Shown here: one piece after another, positions 58,364-64,000 of the stretch
How the letters are laid out: each line of letters begins with the position of its first letter
Numbering within the stretch: the stretch's first letter is position 1
Origin: Methylomonas lenta
GTDB taxonomy: Bacteria; Pseudomonadota; Gammaproteobacteria; Methylococcales; Methylomonadaceae
Assembly (NCBI RefSeq): GCF_001644015.1
Contig: NZ_LUUI01000022.1
Coordinates: 23,582 to 87,581, forward strand
DNA length: 64,000 nucleotides
Reading direction: 5' to 3'
The notes under the pieces: model-generated
Seen by the model: the letters and a program-made list of their open reading frames with translations, nothing else
What the model was told of the DNA's origin: nothing
Databases searched by the model: none
Position numbers and translations under genes: made by a program

Positions 58364-58933
58364 ATGAAGCAAACATGGGACGGCATTGAACGACGAAAAT
58401 CGCTGAGGGCACAGGCAGAAGCTCTAGTTGCCAGTTTATCCCCGCAAGAGCCATCAGCTAAACATACAGAAGTATTGCTGCATGAACTTCTGGTACACAA
58501 AGTCGAGCTGGAAATGCAGAATGAGGAGTTGCGTAACACCCATATCGCCTTGGCACAAGCACTGGAACGCTATGCGGATCTGTATGAGTTTGCCCCGGTG
58601 GGCTACATCAGCATTGATCAGGACGATAAGATCAGCGAAATCAATCTGGCCGGGGCTACCCTGCTGGGTATTGATCGCAGCAAGCTGACTCATAGCCGTT
58701 TCTCTAAGCTTGTCGCGCCACAGGATAGCGACGACTGGTATCGCTGCTTTCGCAAGATGATGGCATCTTCTACTTTAGAAAAACACTCATTCAGCTTGAA
58801 TATGCTACGAGCCGATGGCGCAGTGTTTTACGCCCATCTCGATTGCCTGCGCAGGGATTCAGTGGATTTGCAGCCCATGTTGTGGGTGGCTTTGACCGAT
58901 ATCAGTCAAAATAAGCTTGCCGAGCCGGGATAG
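58364..58933 (+). CDS. PAS-domain protein without output domain
   Basis: 189 aa. A helical N-terminal part with the HELLVHKVELEMQNEELR motif typical of the start of many hybrid histidine kinases and GGDEF proteins, then one PAS domain (~75-185; YADLYEFAPVGYISIDQDDK, LLGIDRSKL). No kinase, GGDEF or HTH follows, so it is either a stand-alone sensor or the stump of a longer protein. Convergent with shc with a 13-nt gap. Confidence 0.85.
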   Translation: MKQTWDGIERRKSLRAQAEALVASLSPQEPSAKHTEVLLHELLVHKVELEMQNEELRNTHIALAQALERYADLYEFAPVGYISIDQDDKISEINLAGATLLGIDRSKLTHSRFSKLVAPQDSDDWYRCFRKMMASSTLEKHSFSLNMLRADGAVFYAHLDCLRRDSVDLQPMLWVALTDISQNKLAEPG

Positions 58934-58946
58934 TCTATCGCGGCTA

Positions 58947-60938
58947 TTAACTACCGTCATGCTGCATTTCCTCAGCGACTTTCACAAATCGTTGATTGCG
59001 ATAGCGCGCCAGTGCCCAGAGTGGGAAGAATTTATCGTAGCCGTGGTATTTCAGATAAAAAAACTTCGGAAAGCCGGGCGCGTTAAAGCTATCGTCGTGC
59101 CAGAAGCCATCGGCCTGCTGGGTTTTTAACAAATGCTGCACGCCGGACTCGACTGCCGGGCTTTGTGTTTCGCCAGCCGACAGCAGGGCCAGTATTGCCA
59201 GTGCGGTATGAAAGGCCGTGCTGGTATCGGCTTCACCACGCACGCTTGCATCGTGATAGCTGAGATTGTCCTCGCCCCAGCCGCCGTCTGAGTGTTGTTT
59301 GGATTTCAACCAAATAACGGCCTTTTGTATGCCGGGGTCGTTCCGGGGTATGCCGGCTGCTTCATAACCGTATAGTACTGACCAGGTGCCATAAATGTAA
59401 TTGGTGCCCCAGCGTCCGAACCAGGAACCATCGTTTTCCTGTTGAGCACGTAAATAGGCAATGCACTTATCAATGATGGCTTGGTATTGTGGGTTTTGTT
59501 TGACCAACTGGCTTAACAACATCATGCAGCGACCGCTAACATCCGCTGTTGGTGGGTCTAATAGGGCACCGTGATCGGCAAACGGTATTTGGTTTAGATA
59601 ATAAGAGGTATTGTCGGCGTCGAAAGCGCCATAGCCGCCATTTCTGGATTGCATGCCGGCAATCCAGACGCCGGCTCGCTGGATATTTTCGGCAAATATC
59701 TGATCATGGGCTTGCAACATAGCCACGGCAACCACTGCCGTATCGTCGACATCGGGGTAATAACTATTACCGAACTGGAATGCCCAGCCGCCGCCCGCCA
59801 GATGGGGTCGCTGAATTTGCCAGTCGCCCGGTTCGTCCCGCAATTGCTTGCCTGCCAGCCAATGCAAGGCAGTTGCCAGAGCTTGTTGGGTTTGCGGATC
59901 GCTGGCCTGGTGATCGACTTCCTGCAAGGTTAGTGCCGCCAAGCCGGTATCCCAAATCGGCGATACGCAGGGTTGGCAATAGGCCGAGTCATGTTTGACG
60001 ACCAGTAATTTATCGATGGCGGCTCTGGCTATCTGCCTTTGCGGATCGTCTGCCGGCACCCCCAGATAATCCATCACTTCATAAGCGCTCACCATGGCGG
60101 TAAAAATTGCCCCCAGACCGTCGATGCCATTCAAACGGGCCATAAACCAGTTGTGTGCTTTGGCGGTGGCCTTGCGGCGGATGCCATCGGGGATGAAACT
60201 TTCCAGTCGCTGGCCGAGGCGATCCAGCAGCAAAATCGCCTTGCCCAGCGGCGTTTTGACGTGAGAAAAGTAATTTTTCTCCTGGTCAGGCGGAATCAGA
60301 AATAGCTCGGACACGCCAATTTTGCCCGGATTTCGCGCCTTGACCTTATAACTGCACAGAATGGACAGCGGCACCATTACAGTACGCGACCAATAAGATA
60401 CTTTATCGATATGAAACGGAAACCATTTGGGTAATAGCATGATTTCCACCGGTAGGAAGGGTGTGGCGCGCCAGGGGACTTGCTCGAACATGGCCAGCAT
60501 GATGCGGGTGAACACATTGGCTTGGGCTGCACCGCCTTGAGCTCTTATCCACTCGCCAGCCATAAGCAGGGTAGGGGATAGTATGTCATCACCGGCTAAT
60601 TTCAGAGCATAATAGACCTTGATCGTACAACTGATATCGCCGGCACCGCCTTTGTATAAAGGATAACTACCGTCCGGGTTTTGTTGCCCGCGTAGAAAGT
60701 TGGCAATTTTGCTCTGCAAGACTGGGTCGATTTCGTCCAGGTAATGCATCATCAGGATGTATTCGGCCGGAATGGTGCAATCGGCCTCCAATTCAAATAC
60801 CCAAAACCCTTGTTGATTTTGCAGGCCTAGCAATTGTATTTTGGCTAGCTCAATCGCAGCCTCTAGAGCAGATGCCGAGAGAGGCACTACAGTGTCAATG
60901 GCATCTTGATTGGGATATAAAAGGTTTTTGATTAGCAT
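58947..60938 (-). CDS. shc: Squalene-hopene cyclase
   Basis: 663 aa, full length. Catalytic acid motif DVDDTA at ~396-401 (YYPDVDDTAVVA) and several QW repeats (QNPDGSYPLYKGG, QSRNGGYGAF, QENDGSWFGRWG, QHSDGGWGEDN). Cyclises squalene to hopene/hopanol, the committed hopanoid step, on the inner membrane. Hopanoids tighten the membrane and are abundant in methanotrophs. The other hopanoid genes are not here. Shares its upstream region, with operator copy 3, with the crp-like gene. Confidence 0.97.
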   Translation of the reverse strand: MLIKNLLYPNQDAIDTVVPLSASALEAAIELAKIQLLGLQNQQGFWVFELEADCTIPAEYILMMHYLDEIDPVLQSKIANFLRGQQNPDGSYPLYKGGAGDISCTIKVYYALKLAGDDILSPTLLMAGEWIRAQGGAAQANVFTRIMLAMFEQVPWRATPFLPVEIMLLPKWFPFHIDKVSYWSRTVMVPLSILCSYKVKARNPGKIGVSELFLIPPDQEKNYFSHVKTPLGKAILLLDRLGQRLESFIPDGIRRKATAKAHNWFMARLNGIDGLGAIFTAMVSAYEVMDYLGVPADDPQRQIARAAIDKLLVVKHDSAYCQPCVSPIWDTGLAALTLQEVDHQASDPQTQQALATALHWLAGKQLRDEPGDWQIQRPHLAGGGWAFQFGNSYYPDVDDTAVVAVAMLQAHDQIFAENIQRAGVWIAGMQSRNGGYGAFDADNTSYYLNQIPFADHGALLDPPTADVSGRCMMLLSQLVKQNPQYQAIIDKCIAYLRAQQENDGSWFGRWGTNYIYGTWSVLYGYEAAGIPRNDPGIQKAVIWLKSKQHSDGGWGEDNLSYHDASVRGEADTSTAFHTALAILALLSAGETQSPAVESGVQHLLKTQQADGFWHDDSFNAPGFPKFFYLKYHGYDKFFPLWALARYRNQRFVKVAEEMQHDGS

Positions 60939-61393
60939 GAAAGGTTGTACTCTGAGTTCATTTTTTGCTCGGTCTGTCTGACGGCTTCCGCAACGCTGTA
61001 ACAGTCAAAAAAAACCGCAGCAACTAACAGATTTGCTACGGCGAGGGGCCTGTAGGGCCGTGAAGACTGTCTGGCATGTGAGTCATTGCAAATCATGTTT
61101 GGCAAACCAAGCCGTAGGTATTTTCCTTCAGCATAAACAACTCTAGCAAAGTCGTCTGTTCGGTATCGAACATAGGGTTATTTTCTGCAACGTGACTTTA
61201 CAGGCTCAGTTTACAACTCACAGTCGGCAGCCGTTGCTCGTAACAGCGCAGGCAAATGTTTGAGCGGCAAATTGAATACCTAGCTGGCATGTGGTATATC
61301 CTAGAGTCAGAATTTTAATTTCACCTAAACTCGCTGGTAACTCGTCATTCAATTTGCGTCGTTTCGTTGTGTAACCCGATTAATACTCTTTTT
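60939..61393. promoter_or_regulatory. Divergent control region, shc / Crp-like gene
   Basis: 455 nt without a supported gene. Contains operator copy 3 at its centre (219 nt from either start codon). The stretch 61015-61070 has a CCGCAGCAA / TTGCTACGG imperfect hairpin and a GGGCC-rich region; no assigned function. Confidence 0.45.
61156..61175. promoter_or_regulatory. Palindromic operator candidate, copy 3
   Basis: CTGTTCGGTATCGAACATAG; 18 of 20 identical to copy 1. Almost equidistant from shc and the first Crp/Fnr gene. Confidence 0.65.
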
Positions 61394-62116
61394 ATGACCG
61401 ACCCGAACAGTCTTTGCCAGAACCAATTACTACAAGCAATGCCTGCCGAGGCATACGAATTGCTACTCCCGCATCTTGAACTGGTTGACATGAAACTCGG
61501 TGAAGTCCTATACGAATCCGGCGGTGAGTTGTGTCACGTCTATTTCCCAACAAATTGCATCGTCTCGCTGTTGTATGTGATGGAAAACGGTTCGTCGGCG
61601 GAAATTGCAGTGGTCGGTAACGATGGTATTGTTGGTGTAGCGGTGTTCATGGGTGGTGGCACTATGCCCAATCGGGCTGTGGTGCAAAGTGCCGGGCAGG
61701 CGTATCGCTTGCGCGGCCAGCTACTCATGCAGGCATTCAATCAGCACGGAACGATACATCATCTGCTGTTGCGTTATACCCAGGCGCTGATTACCCAAAT
61801 GGCGCAGACCGCTGTCTGCAATCGACATCATTCAATCGATCAACAACTGTGTCGCTGGTTGCTGCTTAGCCTGGATCGATTGTCCACTAACGAATTGACC
61901 ATGACTCAGGAATTAATCGCCAATATGCTGGGCGTCCGCAGAGAAGGTGTCACGGAAGCCGCCGGCAAATTGCAAGACGCCGGTTTGATTCATTACAGTC
62001 GGGGGCGTATCCTGGTGCTGGATAGGCCGGGCTTGGAAGCCCGCGTTTGCGAATGTTACCAAGTGGTCAAAATCGAATCCGATCGACTTCTCCCTGCTCT
62101 CACAAAAGTAATCTGA
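61394..62116 (+). CDS. Crp/Fnr family regulator 1
   Basis: 240 aa from ATG 61394; a TTG at 61367 is also open. N-terminal cNMP-type barrel lacking the cAMP-binding Arg-Ser pair and Fnr cysteine cluster; ELCHVYFPTNCIVSLLYVM and ICN-type CNRHHSIDQQLCRWLLLSLD helix; C-terminal HTH (MTQELIANMLGVRREGVTEA). Effector unknown. The CNRxHxxxxRLxRWLL helix is typical of a Crp/Fnr subgroup seen with small stress genes. A paralogue lies 0.9 kb downstream. Confidence 0.9.
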   Translation: MTDPNSLCQNQLLQAMPAEAYELLLPHLELVDMKLGEVLYESGGELCHVYFPTNCIVSLLYVMENGSSAEIAVVGNDGIVGVAVFMGGGTMPNRAVVQSAGQAYRLRGQLLMQAFNQHGTIHHLLLRYTQALITQMAQTAVCNRHHSIDQQLCRWLLLSLDRLSTNELTMTQELIANMLGVRREGVTEAAGKLQDAGLIHYSRGRILVLDRPGLEARVCECYQVVKIESDRLLPALTKVI

Positions 62117-62233
62117 TGTCTTGCATGATAATTAATGTCTTGCCAGCAGTTAGCGTAAATCTGCAAGTACAAACGACAGTTGAAGCAGCAGCGGTAGCTA
62201 TACTAAGCTACCGCCTCAGGTCTGACTAAAGCC

Positions 62234-62569
62234 TTATTTTTTTTGCATTTCTACAACGGCTTTTTCCAGTAACGAAACACCTTCCGGCACATTACCCGCT
62301 TTGCCTGCTTTCAAAGCGGATTTAATTTTGGAGTTAGCTCGTTGTAAACGAATAGAACTGCCCTGATCGTTTTGTTCGCTTAATGCCTCCAATGCAATAG
62401 TGGTACTGTCAACAAATGCTTGCGCATCGCCTTTGGCACCCACCTCAATCGCGTTATTGGTTAAAGCAATCAGGTTGGTAAAACTTTCGTTTAATGGACT
62501 ACCGGCAGCTAGCGCACCCACTGAAAATAAAGATAAAAGTAACGCTATAAAAAAATATTTGGTTTTCAT
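62234..62569 (-). CDS. SmbP-like exported small protein lacking the His ligands
   Basis: 111 aa from ATG 62569, with GGAGA 5 nt upstream (longer frame to 62614 has none). Sec signal peptide (MKTKYFFIALLLSLFSVGAL) cleaved near ALAAG. The mature part is two helical hairpins, NNAIEVGAKGDAQAFVDSTT and SALKAGKAGNVPEGVSLLEK, matching the layout of the SmbP metal-binding protein of Nitrosomonas, where His is at nearly every turn. Here His is essentially absent, so it is unlikely to bind copper the same way. Confidence 0.65.
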   Translation of the reverse strand: MKTKYFFIALLLSLFSVGALAAGSPLNESFTNLIALTNNAIEVGAKGDAQAFVDSTTIALEALSEQNDQGSSIRLQRANSKIKSALKAGKAGNVPEGVSLLEKAVVEMQKK

Positions 62570-63048
62570 GTAATTCTCCACATTTCTATCGACTAAAAAC
62601 GCACATGGATACATTCTGGCGATGGGCTACTAAAAGCCTCTCAAGGGATATCGCATAGTGCGCGAATGAAACCGTCTTGAATAAATAAACAAATTTATTT
62701 GAAGCTTATTGATCGCTTATTTACATTTTCGGTTGTCGGGTGGTTTTCACCAGACTATGGTTAGATTACTGCAGCCCAGTACTACAGTCTGTTCGCTAAC
62801 GTACAGACATCCATTTTCTTAAGCTAATCTATTCAGCCTAATTTGGTTTTTAAACTTAACCGATAGCTGAGCATCGATATCCCCCCGGAATATTAGGTGC
62901 GCTAGCAGACAGACAGCAAAGTCTTTCTTCGCTAGGCTGTGCTAATTCAGGTTGTTTTCTTATTTGGTCACCGCGAGCGCTGGTTTGATAGGGATGCCGA
63001 TTTTTTAACCCGTTTGTTGCTAGTCATCAAAATCACCGGAGCGTGTCT
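62570..63048. promoter_or_regulatory. Divergent control region, SmbP-like / Crp 2
   Basis: 479 nt with no supported gene. Holds operator copy 4 (62789-62808) and a weaker look-alike at 62895-62914 (about 13 of 20 matches), which may be a decayed or low-affinity site. Confidence 0.5.
62789..62808. promoter_or_regulatory. Palindromic operator candidate, copy 4
   Basis: CTGTTCGCTAACGTACAGAC. Taken with the preceding T it is a near-perfect 20-bp palindrome (TCTGTTCGCT / AACGTACAGA), the most symmetric of the four copies. Between the SmbP-like gene and the second Crp/Fnr gene. Confidence 0.65.
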
Positions 63049-63756
63049 GTGTTAACTAACCAAGCTGTTTCTAGTGTTAATCATCTGTTGACTATCCTGC
63101 CGGATGTAGATCGTGAAAGGCTAATTGCAATTAGTGAACCCGTCGAACTGAGTTTTGCCGAGGTGCTCTATAGCGCAGGAGACGCTATTCCACACGTGTA
63201 TTTCCCGACCGGTGCATTCATCTCTTTGCTAACACCCGTTAGCGCCGATACCGGCTTGGAAGTGGGCTTGGTTGGTAGAGAAGGGGTACTTGGCGTTACT
63301 CTGATGCTGGGCATAGCGATCGCGCCATTTCAAGCGCGGGTACAGGGAGCAGGCGCTGCATTGCGGATAAACACTGCTTTGTTTCTGCACGAACTTGACC
63401 AGAGTTTAGCCTTACGGCAAGTATTAAAACGCTATTTGTACGTGTCGATGCGTCAACTCGCACAAAGCGCTACTTGTAATCGCTTCCATCTAGTGGCGGC
63501 GCGTTTGGCGCGTTGGTTATTGATGACGCATGACCGCTCCGACACGGATACCTTTCATGTAACACATGTATTTCTGGCCTATATTTTAGGCGTGCGGCGC
63601 GTCGGCATCACTAAAGCTGCTCATTCGTTGCAGCAGCAAAAGTTGATTAGTTATCGACGCGGGGATATTACGATTTTGGACCGCACCGGCTTGAAAGCTC
63701 TGGCTTGTACCTGTTATCAAATCGATTTGGAAACCTATAGAAGTAACTTAGGCTAG
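63049..63756 (+). CDS. Crp/Fnr family regulator 2
   Basis: 235 aa. GTG 63049 has GGAG 7 nt upstream; an in-frame GTG at 63043 is too close to it. Same layout as regulator 1: barrel with HVYFPTGAFISLLTP and EGVLGVTLMLG, helix CNRFHLVAARLARWLLMTHD, HTH AYILGVRRVGITKAAHSLQQ, and CTCYQIDLETYR at the end. The two are paralogues of moderate identity, so may bind the same operator. Effector unknown. Confidence 0.9.
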   Translation: MLTNQAVSSVNHLLTILPDVDRERLIAISEPVELSFAEVLYSAGDAIPHVYFPTGAFISLLTPVSADTGLEVGLVGREGVLGVTLMLGIAIAPFQARVQGAGAALRINTALFLHELDQSLALRQVLKRYLYVSMRQLAQSATCNRFHLVAARLARWLLMTHDRSDTDTFHVTHVFLAYILGVRRVGITKAAHSLQQQKLISYRRGDITILDRTGLKALACTCYQIDLETYRSNLG

Positions 63757-64000
63757 CTTCCATCCGTCCTGAAATACCCAATCAGCCTTTGTGTAACTCA
63801 CCTTTTTGGGTTCTGGCAATCCCTGCGGGAGCGACGATGTTTTGCATGGGGATTTCTATTCGAGAGGTGATTCCAAGCCAAATCCTAAGCCTCAAATACA
63901 ATATTTGTACATGTCCTTCCTGTGACGGTGAAACTTCATGTCGGCGTGCAAAATATGCGAGGTCTATTTGTATGCTTGAGTGTCACTGCCATTAAGTTAA
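63757..64000. other. Right-edge region, nothing supported
   Basis: 244 nt after the second Crp gene. A short Cys-rich frame crosses it, but has no ribosome site or family resemblance. Confidence 0.5.

Noticed and set aside
62789-62808. LexA box
   Set aside because: CTGT and ACAG are separated by 10 nt, not 8, and the conserved CGNTANCG core is foreign to LexA sites.
63789-63995. 68-aa Cys-rich ORF at the right edge
   Set aside because: No ribosome site, no recognisable family, odd composition; cannot be supported as a gene.

Overview
The window looks like a chromosomal segment of a motile, hopanoid-making gammaproteobacterium with moderate GC. The order ypjD / ffh-rpsP-rimM-trmD-rplS, a squalene-hopene cyclase, bacteriohemerythrin, a possible PPi-type PEP carboxykinase and DUF3309/DUF3096 stress proteins together suggest a Methylococcales-type methanotroph. 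That placement is inference: no methane monooxygenase or other diagnostic gene is present. I see no tRNA, rRNA, CRISPR array, insertion sequence or prophage.

Layout. 1-11.6 kb is a flagellar island: a SPINDLY-type O-GlcNAc transferase running off the left edge, a 1841-residue protein built almost wholly of octapeptide repeats, flagellin, a Maf-type flagellin glycosyltransferase and a small YjfB-like motility protein. Flagellin and the octapeptide gene are divergent, and each has a sigma-54 type -24/-12 promoter. 11.6-18.6 kb is housekeeping: ypjD, the SRP/ribosome operon, ogt-xerD-lpxA and a degenerate response regulator. 18.6-23.7 kb is a yfiR / GGDEF-EAL / TonB-receptor operon. 23.7-28.9 kb holds repair and stress genes (M18 peptidase, msrB, alkB, hemerythrin, GST) and an unreported-looking 53-aa membrane protein gene with its own promoter and terminator.

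29-37 kb is a signal-peptide-less glucan cluster (GH30, a GH94-clan phosphorylase candidate, a second GH30) followed by a PLD-family protein. 37-43 kb has a PilZ membrane protein, a Tat-exported YcbK-like peptidase and the large PEPCK candidate. 43.3-45.6 kb is a truncated hemoglobin plus ferredoxin-reductase operon, divergent from a Cys-rich SufR-like regulator. 45.8-48 kb is an OmpA / V4R / roadblock / roadblock cassette. 48.2-56.9 kb is one giant cyclic beta-glucan synthase gene. 57-63.8 kb is a stress neighbourhood: tiny membrane proteins, a coiled-coil protein, a PAS protein, squalene-hopene cyclase, a His-poor SmbP-like protein and two Crp/Fnr paralogues. A palindrome of the form CTGTWCGNTANCGNACAT/G recurs in four of its intergenic regions.

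How the genes fit together (inference): the left island makes and decorates the flagellum, and the Ser/Thr-rich octapeptide protein is an attractive substrate or partner for the adjacent O-GlcNAc transferase. The YfiR/GGDEF-EAL and PilZ genes point to c-di-GMP control of the surface. The NdvB-like synthase and the GH30/phosphorylase set could be the making and recycling sides of beta-glucan metabolism. The right-hand end may be a Crp/Fnr-controlled envelope-stress regulon.
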